Assembly (NCBI GenBank): GCA_964399535.1
Contig: CAYNRE010000023.1
Location: 22,798 to 86,797 of the forward strand
Direction of reading: 5' to 3'
Length of the DNA: 64,000 bases
From: CAYNRE01 sp964399535
GTDB taxonomy: Bacteria > Planctomycetota > Planctomycetia > Pirellulales > CAYNRE01
The notes beneath the pieces are model-generated. The model was given only the letters and a program-made list of their open reading frames with translations. It was not told the DNA's origin and ran no database searches. Position numbers and translations under genes: made by a program. Below are positions 8,169 through 17,730 of the stretch, piece by piece. The stretch's first letter is position 1. Every line of letters starts with the position of its first letter.

Positions 8169-10196
8169 CTAATCGGCCACGGAGTGCCGGGCCACTTCCA
8201 CCCGGGCATCGTTAAAGCACGCGCCGCCCCCCAGGTCGGTGAGCGTGTCGGGCACCAGCGCGTTCGCGGTTCGACCATTGCGCGTATGGCGGGCCCAAAG
8301 CCCCTTGGGCAACTCGACCACGCCGGGGCGAACTTCGTCGGTCAGCACGACGCCGCAGATTACCTCGCCCTGGGCGTTGAAAATCCGCACCGTATCCTCG
8401 TCGCCAATTCCGCGCGCCGCGGCGTCGCCGGGATGCATCTTCAACCGGGCGCTTTGCTTGACAAGTTGGTACAGGGTGGAGGTAATCGCCTGGCCGCTGG
8501 CCGGCGAAATGAGCGCCAAGGGGTAATCCACGCCACCAGGATCAGCCTGGTAGCCATACAAACCGGCCGGCGCCTCGGCGTCGAGCGCCGCGGGAAACAG
8601 GTGTACCCGGCGGTCGGCCGTGCGGGGAAACACCGTTTGAAACTGCACCGGTCGGTCGCCGCCGGCCGGCAGCGCGCGGCGGATCTGGGTCAACTCCGCC
8701 GCGATGCGCTCTCCCTCGAGGCTGCTGGCCAGCAGGGCGGCCTGGAGCTCGGCCGCCGTCTTGGGGTCGCCCGGCCGCTCAAGCCCCAACCGACGCAAGA
8801 GCTCGCCACACACTTCGATGTTGCTGCGCGCCTGGCCCACGGGCTGAATCACCGGTCCGGCAGCCTGCATGGTTAGCGCGCCGTAACCCCGATGCAGCTC
8901 GTGGTGTTCCAGAAACGTGGTGGCCGGCAACACCAGGTCGGCGTAGCGGGCCGTGTCGGTCATCACCTGTTCGTGGACGATGGTGAACAGGTCCTCGCGC
9001 TCCAGCCCTCGGCGAATTTTTTCCTGGGCCGTAAACGTGGCCAGCGGGTTTCCGTTGTACACGTAGAGCAGGCCCACCGGGGGCCGGTTGTGGGGGCTGA
9101 GCGCCTCGCCGAGTTGATTGGAGTTGACCAGCCGGGTCGGGGGTTCCGGCTCCGCGATGGCCAGCTCGTTGTGCAGGTCCCAAGCGCCCGAGTTGCTCAT
9201 GGTAAATCCGCCCCCGGCCACGCCGAATTTGCCCGCCACGGCCGGCAGCGCCAACACGGCCGCGATGGCCGAGCCACCGTTGCGGTTGCGCTCGGGCCCC
9301 CACCCGCAGCGAATCAGGGCCGGCGAACTATCGGCATACCATTGGACAAGGGTTTCCAGGTCGTGCTCGCGCAGTCCGGCCTCGGTGGCGGCCCGCGAGA
9401 TGGGCCAGGCCCAGGCCCGTTGCCGCAACTCGTCGACCCCGCTGGCATGCGCTTCGAGAAACCTGAGGTCGGCTCGGCCATTGCGAAACAGCCAGTCGAT
9501 GAGCGAAAGCGCTACCGGCAGGTCGGTACCCGGTCGCAGGGCCAGGTGCAAATCGGCGGCGCGGGCCAAGGGCGTGGCCCGCGGGTCGACAACCACTAGC
9601 CGGGCCCCCTTGCGCTGGGCTTGTTTGATGTAGGGCACCAGATGCACGCCGGTGGCCGAGGGGTTGGCGCCCCACACAATTATGAGCCTGGCCAGGGGGT
9701 AATCTTCGTACGACACCCCCGGCATTTTTCCGTACAGGCCGGCGGCCGCCGCCCCCGAGGGCGCGGCGCACACCGTTCGTGCAATGCGCGAAGCGCCCAG
9801 TCGGCGAAATAGTCGCGCGTCGAGCGTGTTCTGCGTGAGAAACCCGTTGGAGCCGCCGTAGCAGCACGGCAGGATTCCCTCGCCCCCCCAGCGCGCTCGC
9901 ACGCGGTGAATGGCCTCGACCGCGCGGTCCAGCGCTTCCTCCCAAGGGATGGGGCGAAACTCGCCGCTTCCCTTGCGACCCACCCGCTCCAGCGGTTCGA
10001 GCACCCGGTCGCTACCGTAAACCAACTCGGGAAAGTGGCGCACCTTTCCGCAAATGAATCCGCCGGTGACTGGGTTGAGATAGTCGCCATCGAGCGATAC
10101 GAGCCGCCCCTCGACCACTTCGGCCGATAGGCTACAAGCGTCGGGACAATCGAGCGGACAGTGCGTATCGCGGATCTCGCTCACCCGTTGCTCCAT
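8169..10196 (-). CDS. Molybdopterin-dependent oxidoreductase with N-terminal 4Fe-4S site
   Basis: The product is 675 residues and resembles catalytic subunits of the DMSO-reductase/formate-dehydrogenase superfamily. The N-terminus has CPLDCPDAC followed by GGFICGK, a four-cysteine 4Fe-4S binding pattern. Then come molybdopterin-domain motifs (WGANPSATGVH, VVVDPRATPLA, CGWGPERNRNGG, YVYNGNPLATF, LVLPATTFLEHHE) and a C-terminal dinucleotide-binding domain with VRIFNAQGEVI and VELPKGLWAR. No twin-arginine leader is seen, so it is probably cytoplasmic. Substrate is not evident, and no electron-transfer subunit is adjacent. It is convergent with the FAH-family gene, 50 bases away. Confidence 0.87.
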   Translation of the reverse strand: MEQRVSEIRDTHCPLDCPDACSLSAEVVEGRLVSLDGDYLNPVTGGFICGKVRHFPELVYGSDRVLEPLERVGRKGSGEFRPIPWEEALDRAVEAIHRVRARWGGEGILPCCYGGSNGFLTQNTLDARLFRRLGASRIARTVCAAPSGAAAAGLYGKMPGVSYEDYPLARLIIVWGANPSATGVHLVPYIKQAQRKGARLVVVDPRATPLARAADLHLALRPGTDLPVALSLIDWLFRNGRADLRFLEAHASGVDELRQRAWAWPISRAATEAGLREHDLETLVQWYADSSPALIRCGWGPERNRNGGSAIAAVLALPAVAGKFGVAGGGFTMSNSGAWDLHNELAIAEPEPPTRLVNSNQLGEALSPHNRPPVGLLYVYNGNPLATFTAQEKIRRGLEREDLFTIVHEQVMTDTARYADLVLPATTFLEHHELHRGYGALTMQAAGPVIQPVGQARSNIEVCGELLRRLGLERPGDPKTAAELQAALLASSLEGERIAAELTQIRRALPAGGDRPVQFQTVFPRTADRRVHLFPAALDAEAPAGLYGYQADPGGVDYPLALISPASGQAITSTLYQLVKQSARLKMHPGDAAARGIGDEDTVRIFNAQGEVICGVVLTDEVRPGVVELPKGLWARHTRNGRTANALVPDTLTDLGGGACFNDARVEVARHSVAD

Positions 10197-10483
10197 GACT
10201 TTGCTCTCCCCACTTGGGTGGCCCGGCCGCTAATGCCGCGGAAGGCTCCGCCGCCAGAAGCCAAACTAGCTGCGACATCGCCCAGACACCGGGAACCGGT
10301 TCGCGGTTCGTCGGCTGGCAAGATACCATGAAGGGGGGAAATCCTCCCAGCGAGGCGGTGCTTGGGCCGACTGGGGCCGCCGGTAGCCGCGTTGGACGAG
10401 CTGGCCTCTGGATCTCTCCTTGGCCTGGATCCATGCTGAGCCCGCTCGAGGCTCAGCAAGTTACCCTTCGCAGCTAGTTTCGC

Positions 10484-13400
10484 ATGCTTACGGCGCAAGG
10501 CAGAGCCCGGAATTCGCAGTTGGCGGGCCTGTTGGCGCTGGCGGCCCTGGCCACAAGCTGGCCGGCGTCGCCGCTGGCCAGGGACCAAGATTCCGCCGCG
10601 GAGTCGCTGCCGTCCCATCAAGTCCAGGTCGAGGGGGAGGACGGCGAGAGGGAGGACGACCACGGCGAGGACGAGCCGGCACCCCTAGCCGCCGGCTGGA
10701 TGGTCGAAGTGCAGCCCGAGGGGCAGGCCCCCCAGACCTGCGTGGCCCCCTCGCCGGTGCTTTGGGGTCGCGACGCGGGGCTGCTGCTTCCCCCGGGGTT
10801 AGCCTTGCCCGCTCGCATCGAGTGGAAAGGCAGCCTGGTGGCCGATCAGCCGGGGGAATATCGAATCGGGCTCTACGATTCCAGCCATCCTGGCGCGAGT
10901 GGTTCCCAATTCGAACTCATCCTGGGCGACCAGCCGCTTGCCCCGCTTGCTAGGAGCGATTGGGGCACCGGGTGGACCACGTTCGAACCCGTGGTGCTCG
11001 AGTTCGGCCCCGCGTCGATTCAACTGATTTGGACCGGCGCAATCGATTCGGCACGGCGCTTGTCGATCGCCTGGGAAGGCCCCGGCTTTCTGCGCGAGCC
11101 AGTACCGGCCCGGGCCATGCAGCACCAATCGCTCGGCGACTCGGAGCCGCCCAATTTGCGCCGCGGCGCCCAATTGGCCCGCGAGTTGCGCTGCGCGGCA
11201 TGTCACTCCTGGCCGGGGAGTGGTCCGGCGCTCCCAGCGCCCGAGCTGCGGCAGGCCGGCCGGTGGCTCAAACGCCCCTGGCTCGTCGACTGGCTGGCCC
11301 CCAGCGACGCCGCTAAGCAGCGGCCGCAGGCCCCTTCGGTAACGACCGCGACCGATCGCGCCATGCCGCACTTAGGCCTCAGTCGCGCCGATGCCCAGGA
11401 TCTGGCGGCCTGGCTCGCTGCCGACACCGTGAGCGGTCGGCATTCGCCTGCACCGCTGGGCGGGGCAGGGCAGGGGGGGACCCCAACTGCTACGGTGCAC
11501 GAGGAAGCGAACCCGGCTCCGGCCGGGGCGCGCCCTAAACCGGCGCCCCCGAGTGGCAAGACCAAACCGACCACCCGCGAAACGACGAACGAGCCACCAC
11601 AGGGCGAGAATCTGCTACTCACCCTGGGATGCCTGGCCTGTCATGGATACCAGTCGCTTGGCAATCGCGGCCTATTGGCCGGGCCCGACCTCAGCACGAT
11701 CGGCCGAAAACGACCCGCCGAGTTCTTCTCGGTTTGGTTGACCAGCCCCGAGCGCATCAATGCGGCCCACCGGATGCCGGTCTTCCCACTCAGCGACCCG
11801 GAACGCGAGGCGTTGGCCCTTTGGCTGACTCAAACGGGCGGCACTGCCGAAACGGCCGCCGCATCGGGTACCGCGTTGCCCCTGGAACCACTGCCGAGGC
11901 CCGCTCCGACCGGAGTTGGCGCGGGAGAAATCGACACAGAAGCAATCGGCTCGCCAGAGCCTGGAACCGAAGAGATTGGCACTGAAACAATCGACCCAAG
12001 CGTCGTCGAGCGGGCTCGGCATCTGGCCGAGCGCCACCGCTGCGCCGCCTGTCATGCGGGATTGCCTCTGGGCGATGCTCAGCGCGAGGGCAGCTCTCGA
12101 TCGGACGAGTCAGCCGACACGAACGCGCCGACGAAACAACCTTTTTCCACGCGTACCAATTTCCAGACCGGCTGCGTCGCGACCCAGCCCGTGCCCGGCT
12201 TGCCGCACTACCAGCTCGCCTCCGGAGACCACCAGGCGTTAACGGCCTATTTCGCAGCGATGCTTCGCGGCAACTCGCCTTCCCATCCGCCTTCGCCGCC
12301 ATCCGCCGGAGCTAGTCCAGCCCGGGGCGCGGCGGCGCCGCCGTCCGGAGAACAACTCCTCGACGACAAAATGTGTACGGCGTGCCATGCTCGCGACCTC
12401 GAACCCGGGCTTCGTCACCAGCTTGGCTCCCTGGCCGCGGCTCACCCGGAGCTATCGGCCCAGTTACCGGCCCTGGCCCCGCCGAGCCTGACCAGCGTAG
12501 GCGACAAGCTCACGACTCAGGCTCTCGACGACGCGATCGCGCGGCCGCCACAGCCGGCCCGGCGCCCCTGGCTAGCCGTGCGGATGCCGCGCTATGCGTG
12601 GACCGACGCCGAACGCGCCGAGTTGGTGCGCTATCTGCAAGCCGTCGATCGCTTGCCGGGCGAAACGCCAGCGGTCGCCGAGCCTATCAGTCCCGGGCTT
12701 CCCTCGCCGGCCGAGCTTCAGATGGCGGGCGCCCGGCTGGTTACTTCCGACGGGTTTGGTTGCACGAGTTGCCACGCGATAGGCCGGGTGGCGCCCGAAA
12801 AAGTAACCCTGGCCAATCAAGGAACCGATCTCTCTCGCTTGGGTGAACGAATTCGCCTTTCCTGGTTCCAGCGCTGGCTGCGCAACCCGGCCCGGCTGGT
12901 TCCGCAGTTAGAGATGCCGTCGATCCAGATTCCAGTCCGCGGCGTGCTCGAGCACAATCTCGAGCACCAGTTATCGGCCGTGTGGCAGGTACTCAACACG
13001 CCGGGCTTCGACCCGCCGCCGCCGAGCCCCATCCGCGTGGTCCGGCGTCGGAATGACGCCGACTCGTCGCAGCGGGCCCTGGTGCTGACCGACGTCTTGC
13101 GGATTGGCAACACCAAGCTGGTCCGCCCGCTGCTGGTGGGGCTGCCCAATCGGCAAAATGTGTTGTTCGACCTAGCAGCCGCCCGCTGGACCGCCTGGTG
13201 GCTGGGCGACACGGCCCAGCAGCGCACCAAGGGCAAGACCTGGTACTGGCAACCTGGCGCCGCCCCGCTGCTGTTGCACGCGGGCGGCCAGAGCCATTGG
13301 CGGTTGCTTCCAAGCGCCGCCGGCCCTGGAAATGCGGCGAGCCTTCTGGCGCCAGGCGCCGAGGGAGCGCCGGCGGCTCGGCTCGATGGCTGGTCGCACC

Positions 13401-15361
13401 GCGACGGCGGAATCGAACTCGCTTACCGGCTGTCCATTGCGACCGGCACTGAGCGCTTACTGCACGTGACCGATCGCATTACCCCACTCGCCGGCAACGA
13501 TCGCTCCGGCGGTTGGCGGCGACAAACCCGCGTGGTCGGCCTGGCGGCTGGCGAACTCCTCGGGCTCACGGTCTGGGGTCCGGGGGCGGAGCCTGGCACC
13601 CAGGGGCGCGCGCTTGCGCCAGACCAACCGCTGGTACTCGATACCCTGTTGGGCCAGGTCACCCTGGTTCAGCCCGAGAGCGCCCAGCGGCGGCCCTGGC
13701 AACAAAGCGGCGCCAGCTACGAAGCGGTGCTTGCGGCGGGCGACGACGGGGGGGCGAGCCTGACCGTAGATTATTGGCTCGCCACGCCGGCCGACCAGTA
13801 TCTGGCGCCTGAACTCGAAACACCCCGGCCGCAACCGGTCGAGCTAGCCGGGTTCCCTGGTTTTCAAGCGGTTCGCCTGCCGCTCTCCGACGAAGAGATG
13901 CCCACCGGCCTGGCTTGGCGCGACGATGGAACCCTCTTGGTCTCTTCGCTCAAGGGTCGCGTGCTCTGGGCGCGCGACACCGATGGCGATGGACTGGAAG
14001 ATACTTCGGGTATTCTGAGCGATGAGCTCGCCTGCCCCTACGGTTTGGCCTCGGCCCGCGATTCCGAGGGCCGCCCCGTGGTCGACGTGATTAACAAGTA
14101 CGCCTTGTTGCGGCTACTCGATCTGGATGGCGACGATCGGGCCGACCAGACCCAAGTGCTCGCCGACGGCTGGGGGTATACCGACGATTATCACGACTGG
14201 GCCGTCGGGCTGCCCCGCGACCGCCAGGGCAACTACTACGTGTCGCTGGCTTGCCAGCAAGACCGCCGCACCGCTGCCGAGTGGCAAGGCCGCGGCACCG
14301 TGGTTCGGCTCGAGCCGGTTGCCGATGCCTCGAGTGGTGCGCGGGCATATCGCGTGCTTCCGTTTTGCGCCGGCCTGCGGTTTCCCATGGGCCTGGCGCT
14401 CGATCGGGCCGAGCGCCTCTGGGCGAGCGACAACCAGGGCAACTACACCCCCTTTAACGAGTTGAACCTGCTCCAGCCTGGTCGGCACTATGGGTTTCTC
14501 AACGACTGGGAAAAACGCCGCGTCGCCCCGCCAGGCTCGCCTGGTCCATCCGCCGCGGGTTCGCGCCCTGAGCCCGCCGGCCAGCCGCCGCCGGCCGAGC
14601 CGCCGACGGTCGCCATTCCCCATCCCTGGACTCGCAGCGTAAACGGCATCGCCTGGCTGAACACGCCCCCCGATGTGCTCGCCCAACAGGGGCCGCGCTT
14701 CGGTCCGCTGGAAGGCCAACTCTTGGCTTGCGAGTACGACACTCGGCGGCTGGTGCGCATTTCGATCGACCTGGTTGGCGAAGTGCCGCAGGGCGCGGTG
14801 TACCCGCTGAGCCAGCCCCCGCAAGCCGATGTCGACAACGAAGGCCCCCTGGGCCCGCTGGTGTGCCAGGTTGCGCCCGATGGCGACCTTTACGTCGGCT
14901 CGATTCGCGACAGCGCCTGGGGCGGGGGCAGCAATACAGGCGAGCTCATCCGGCTGGTCCCCACCGGCCAATGGCCCCTGGGAATTGCCCAAATCCGCGC
15001 CCTGGCCGATGGGTTTCAGATTGAGTTCACCCGGCCCCTGGCCGCGGGACGAGGCCACGACGCCGCGCACTACCGCATCGAATCGTTTCGCCGCCAGGCC
15101 ACGCCCGACTATGGCGGCCCCGACCTGGACCGCGCGGCGGCCAAAGTGACACAAGTTCGCCTAGCCGCCGACCGGCGGACCGTGCAGTTGCGGGTTGAAC
15201 CCATGCGGCCGGGATTTGTCTATCAGTTCCAGCTGCGCGAGTTGAGCACGCCCGGTGAAGAGTTCTTTCCCGCCGAGGCGTTTTACACCTTACACGCCGT
15301 ACCGATGAGTGGCTCGGCTGCCGCGGGCCAGGCTGAGCCAGCGCCCGGCGCCGGGCCGTAA
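10484..15361 (+). CDS. Giant pentahaem c-type cytochrome fused to a beta-propeller
   Basis: The product is 1625 residues with a signal peptide (about 1-32), so it acts outside the cytoplasm. An acidic stretch and a PA14-like beta domain (about 100-205) are followed by five c-type haem motifs CxxCH at about residues 237 (CAACH), 383 (CLACH), 520 (CAACH), 631 (CTACH) and 760 (CTSCH). They are separated by proline-rich linkers. A beta domain (about 840-1120), a soluble glucose/sorbosone dehydrogenase-like propeller (about 1130-1500, with DTDGDGLEDT and DLDGDDRAD calcium-type loops) and a C-terminal beta domain complete it. Such planctomycete proteins are thought to couple periplasmic oxidation to electron transfer. 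No clear ribosome-binding site precedes the ATG. Confidence 0.88.
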   Translation: MLTAQGRARNSQLAGLLALAALATSWPASPLARDQDSAAESLPSHQVQVEGEDGEREDDHGEDEPAPLAAGWMVEVQPEGQAPQTCVAPSPVLWGRDAGLLLPPGLALPARIEWKGSLVADQPGEYRIGLYDSSHPGASGSQFELILGDQPLAPLARSDWGTGWTTFEPVVLEFGPASIQLIWTGAIDSARRLSIAWEGPGFLREPVPARAMQHQSLGDSEPPNLRRGAQLARELRCAACHSWPGSGPALPAPELRQAGRWLKRPWLVDWLAPSDAAKQRPQAPSVTTATDRAMPHLGLSRADAQDLAAWLAADTVSGRHSPAPLGGAGQGGTPTATVHEEANPAPAGARPKPAPPSGKTKPTTRETTNEPPQGENLLLTLGCLACHGYQSLGNRGLLAGPDLSTIGRKRPAEFFSVWLTSPERINAAHRMPVFPLSDPEREALALWLTQTGGTAETAAASGTALPLEPLPRPAPTGVGAGEIDTEAIGSPEPGTEEIGTETIDPSVVERARHLAERHRCAACHAGLPLGDAQREGSSRSDESADTNAPTKQPFSTRTNFQTGCVATQPVPGLPHYQLASGDHQALTAYFAAMLRGNSPSHPPSPPSAGASPARGAAAPPSGEQLLDDKMCTACHARDLEPGLRHQLGSLAAAHPELSAQLPALAPPSLTSVGDKLTTQALDDAIARPPQPARRPWLAVRMPRYAWTDAERAELVRYLQAVDRLPGETPAVAEPISPGLPSPAELQMAGARLVTSDGFGCTSCHAIGRVAPEKVTLANQGTDLSRLGERIRLSWFQRWLRNPARLVPQLEMPSIQIPVRGVLEHNLEHQLSAVWQVLNTPGFDPPPPSPIRVVRRRNDADSSQRALVLTDVLRIGNTKLVRPLLVGLPNRQNVLFDLAAARWTAWWLGDTAQQRTKGKTWYWQPGAAPLLLHAGGQSHWRLLPSAAGPGNAASLLAPGAEGAPAARLDGWSHRDGGIELAYRLSIATGTERLLHVTDRITPLAGNDRSGGWRRQTRVVGLAAGELLGLTVWGPGAEPGTQGRALAPDQPLVLDTLLGQVTLVQPESAQRRPWQQSGASYEAVLAAGDDGGASLTVDYWLATPADQYLAPELETPRPQPVELAGFPGFQAVRLPLSDEEMPTGLAWRDDGTLLVSSLKGRVLWARDTDGDGLEDTSGILSDELACPYGLASARDSEGRPVVDVINKYALLRLLDLDGDDRADQTQVLADGWGYTDDYHDWAVGLPRDRQGNYYVSLACQQDRRTAAEWQGRGTVVRLEPVADASSGARAYRVLPFCAGLRFPMGLALDRAERLWASDNQGNYTPFNELNLLQPGRHYGFLNDWEKRRVAPPGSPGPSAAGSRPEPAGQPPPAEPPTVAIPHPWTRSVNGIAWLNTPPDVLAQQGPRFGPLEGQLLACEYDTRRLVRISIDLVGEVPQGAVYPLSQPPQADVDNEGPLGPLVCQVAPDGDLYVGSIRDSAWGGGSNTGELIRLVPTGQWPLGIAQIRALADGFQIEFTRPLAAGRGHDAAHYRIESFRRQATPDYGGPDLDRAAAKVTQVRLAADRRTVQLRVEPMRPGFVYQFQLRELSTPGEEFFPAEAFYTLHAVPMSGSAAAGQAEPAPGAGP

Positions 15362-15695
15362 CCCCGCGCGGGCGGCCAGGGGGACCGGCCCTGTTCGCCG
15401 GCCAGCTTGCCCAAGGGCTCTACGCCGTAACCCCCCGGCGGGCGGCCGGCGACTCGCACCGCCCCGGGAACTCCGGGGCTTTAGTGCGGCCGGGCCCTGC
15501 CAAGCGCCTGGAACACCGGCCGCGACCACTGCGGCCTTGGCCCAGTGTTTGGGCCGCTGCCTGGCGGGCCATCGCATGGTAGAATTACCGGCGGCTCGGC
15601 CGAAGGCTTTCCCCCAATGGGGGCTAGCAGCCAACGGGCGGCCAACGGCCACGGGCACGTCGAAGGATCGATCGCCCTGCTGGTTCGGCGGTTTC
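15362..15695. other. Intergenic region between cytochrome gene and tRNA-Ser
   Basis: About 330 bases of very GC-rich sequence lie before the tRNA. I see no coding region with recognisable protein character and no hairpin followed by a T-tract. A promoter for the tRNA is expected near its 3' end but I cannot place boxes confidently. Confidence 0.4.
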
Positions 15696-15777
15696 GGAGG
15701 GTAAGCGAATGGCTAGCGGCGACACTGGAAATGTCGTGCCGGGCAACCGGTTGCGGGTTCGAGTCCCGTGCCCTCCG
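15696..15777 (+). tRNA. tRNA-Ser (anticodon GGA)
   Basis: The acceptor strand GGAGGGT pairs with GCCCTCC, followed by discriminator G. The anticodon stem CGACA/TGTCG is perfect and the loop CTGGAAA gives anticodon GGA at 15727-15729. A long class II variable arm (CCGG gcaa CCGG) and a TTCGAGT T-loop with its stem are visible. Together these identify tRNA-Ser. The D-arm pairs poorly in my hand folding, and no CCA is encoded. The last 65 bases overlap the 3' end of the integrase gene on the other strand, the usual arrangement at an integrated element. Confidence 0.82.
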
Positions 15778-17110
15778 CTTTGACAGGTCGTGCCAGCGCT
15801 TGACTGTCACTGCCAAAGTCCTTTCTCGGACGAGGGTTCCTGCCGCTGGGCTGCTCGGCAAAGTTGCCGCGCGATGTCAGCGGCTGACCCTCAGCGCCGC
15901 CAAAACTGCAGCGCATGTGCAGCGCGGCTGGGCTGGTCGGATTCGGGCCGCGCGATCGCGGTTGCCGACGGCGAGGCTTCGTGGGCCGGTCGTCGGGCGT
16001 ACCCGCACTTGGCAGTGGTAAGTTCGCCACTGCGCGGGCTTGGTCCTGGATACCGATGTGCGTGTAGCGCATCGTCGTCTTGATGTCCGAATGGCGGGCG
16101 AGTTCCCGGGCCTCGGGCAGCGAGGCACCGCTCCGCAAAAGCTGGGTGATGTACGTATGACGGCCGGCAGCGTGAAAATCGGCGATGCCCTCGGCCGTGC
16201 GGTAGGGAATCCCGGCCCGGTGCAGGTCCTTCTGGATCATTTCGGAGAGCTTCTTCTTGCCCAGCAGGGGGAAGAGCTTCTCCCTGGGACCTAGGCCCGT
16301 CAACCAGCCGCGCAGCTCGGCCGCCAGTTCCGGGTGGAGGGGCAGCACATCCCGGCGACGATGTTTGGAGAAGGCAGCCTCGACAGTGACCGTGGCTGGA
16401 CTCCTACCAAGCTGAAAACTCTCCGGGCAGAGGCTGGCCATTTCACTCTTTCGCAGCCCGGTCAGATACGAGAAGAGGTACACCCGGCCGCGAAGTTCCG
16501 CCGAGAGATTCTGCACCTTGCGGCCACTGGCCCGAGTACCTGAGATGAGACGCGACATTTCGGCAGGTGTGAGCGCCCGCCGCGGGTGCCGCACGTCGGT
16601 GGCGGGGTTTCGGCGTTCGATGCCATTGAGCGGATTGCGTACGAGCCGGTCGGTTGCCACGCACCAGTTGCAGAAGCACTCGATCGCTTGTGTGTAGTGA
16701 TTGAACGTGCGATGACCCAGATTCTCGGTGCGCGCCAATTCCCGCAAGAACATCTCGACCGGCTCGCGGGCGATGTCGGCCAGCGTGCCGAATCCACAGC
16801 CCCTCACGATCCGCCGCACACGATACAGGGTCAGCTCGACGTGCTTGGCAGTGTTCTTTTCAAGGCTGGCTTCGTAGGCCTTCAATACCTCGTCGAGCGG
16901 CGCTTGCTGTAGGACCAATAGCCGCTCGTCTTCGACCTTGATGAGCCCGGTGCGCCGCAGGCGAGCCTCCGTTTCTAGCTTGGCGGCCAGCTCTTCGGTC
17001 AAACCCTTATCCGTGAAGCCAACCTTGGTGCGGCGTTTGCCTCGATGGTCGAAATACTGGATGACGTAGGGCTCGTGGCGGCCCGTCTTGCGTTTGAAAA
17101 TCGAGGCCAT
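15713..17110 (-). CDS. int: Tyrosine recombinase (element integrase)
   Basis: The product is 465 residues with an N-terminal SAM-like DNA-binding region and a C-terminal catalytic domain. The catalytic set is visible: Arg in TGLRKSE, Lys in FSKHRRRD, H-x3-R in FHAAGRHTY, His in LARHSDIKTT and the nucleophile Tyr in MRYTHIG. It should catalyse site-specific integration and excision at the tRNA-Ser. The ATG at 17110 follows a GAGGTG ribosome-binding site. About 60-70 C-terminal residues after the catalytic domain are proline/arginine-rich, and the last ones are encoded by the tRNA antisense. The excisionase-like gene lies just upstream. Confidence 0.93.
   Translation of the reverse strand: MASIFKRKTGRHEPYVIQYFDHRGKRRTKVGFTDKGLTEELAAKLETEARLRRTGLIKVEDERLLVLQQAPLDEVLKAYEASLEKNTAKHVELTLYRVRRIVRGCGFGTLADIAREPVEMFLRELARTENLGHRTFNHYTQAIECFCNWCVATDRLVRNPLNGIERRNPATDVRHPRRALTPAEMSRLISGTRASGRKVQNLSAELRGRVYLFSYLTGLRKSEMASLCPESFQLGRSPATVTVEAAFSKHRRRDVLPLHPELAAELRGWLTGLGPREKLFPLLGKKKLSEMIQKDLHRAGIPYRTAEGIADFHAAGRHTYITQLLRSGASLPEARELARHSDIKTTMRYTHIGIQDQARAVANLPLPSAGTPDDRPTKPRRRQPRSRGPNPTSPAALHMRCSFGGAEGQPLTSRGNFAEQPSGRNPRPRKDFGSDSQALARPVKAEGTGLEPATGCPARHFQCRR
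15730..15777 (+). other. Candidate attachment site in the 3' half of tRNA-Ser
   Basis: Integrative elements commonly recombine into the T-arm and 3' end of tRNA genes and restore the tRNA. The integrase reading frame ends inside this tRNA, and its C-terminal residues (…GLEPATGCPARHF…) are the reverse translation of the tRNA. I did not find a second copy of the tRNA 3' end elsewhere in the window, so the distal attachment site is either beyond 64 kb or too degenerate to recognise by eye. Confidence 0.6.
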
Positions 17111-17150
17111 GCGGCACCTCGCAAAAAGTGGGGGATCGAATCGCTACATT

Positions 17151-17432
17151 CTACCGCGGCCGCCGGCGAATTCTCGAATCGAGCGCCGGTGGTGGTAAGC
17201 AGCCGCCGGTAATCCAAGCATCGATGTCGGATTTCAGCCAGCGGACCGAATTGCCCAACCGCAACGGAGCCGGCAAAACGCCGGCGCTGCGCAGTCGCCA
17301 CACCGACCGCTTTGACAGTCGCAACAACTTGGCAACTTCGTCGACTGTCACGACCAGGGGTTCGACCATGGGAAATGGTCGATCGTCGTCGAATCGTTCG
17401 GCTGCATGTTCTGGGAACTGTGGTTCGTGCAT
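17151..17432 (-). CDS. Excisionase-like helix-turn-helix protein
   Basis: The product is 93 residues with a central winged helix of the MerR/AlpA excisionase type: VVTVDEVAKLLRLSKRSV, then LRSAGVLPAPLRLGNSVRW and a final DIDAWI segment. Such proteins bind attachment-site DNA, bias tyrosine integrases toward excision, or act as small transcription regulators. It lies 40 bases upstream of the integrase in the same direction, consistent with a Xis-Int unit. The ATG at 17432 has an AGAGGT ribosome-binding site. Confidence 0.85.
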   Translation of the reverse strand: MHEPQFPEHAAERFDDDRPFPMVEPLVVTVDEVAKLLRLSKRSVWRLRSAGVLPAPLRLGNSVRWLKSDIDAWITGGCLPPPALDSRIRRRPR

Positions 17433-17502
17433 GACTACCTCTACTTGTCTCGCACTGATTGCACTTGAGGTTCGGTCGGGTCGTCATTTATCTGCCGACG
17501 AC

Positions 17503-17730
17503 TCAGTTCGGGGCTCGTTGACCTTTGACGGAAGTGGTCGAAACGGCGGAATCTGGCTCTTTGGGTGGAAGCTGTTTGGCGACGTGCTTGGCTTCGGCCT
17601 TGGCCTTGTTGCGAAGGCATCTCCAACAAAGGTCCAGCTTGGAACCATTCTCGAAATCGACGGAAACGCACTCGGTCGGCGCTGAGCACCAACCGCAAAT
17701 GGCCGTGATGAGTTGAAAACTGCTACGCAT
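17503..17730 (-). CDS. Small zinc-ribbon-like hypothetical protein
   Basis: The product is 75 residues. Two cysteine pairs, CGWC near residue 12 and CWRC near residue 36, are spaced like a small zinc ribbon and flank a short beta-type stretch; a lysine/alanine-rich helix follows. I do not recognise a named family. A strong ribosome-binding site (GAGGAG about 8 bases before the ATG at 17730) supports it as real. It sits upstream of the excisionase gene in the same orientation. Confidence 0.6.
   Translation of the reverse strand: MRSSFQLITAICGWCSAPTECVSVDFENGSKLDLCWRCLRNKAKAEAKHVAKQLPPKEPDSAVSTTSVKGQRAPN

Noticed and set aside
15309..15704. ORFs between the cytochrome gene and tRNA-Ser
   Set aside because: No domain character, and they overlap one another on both strands in very GC-rich DNA.
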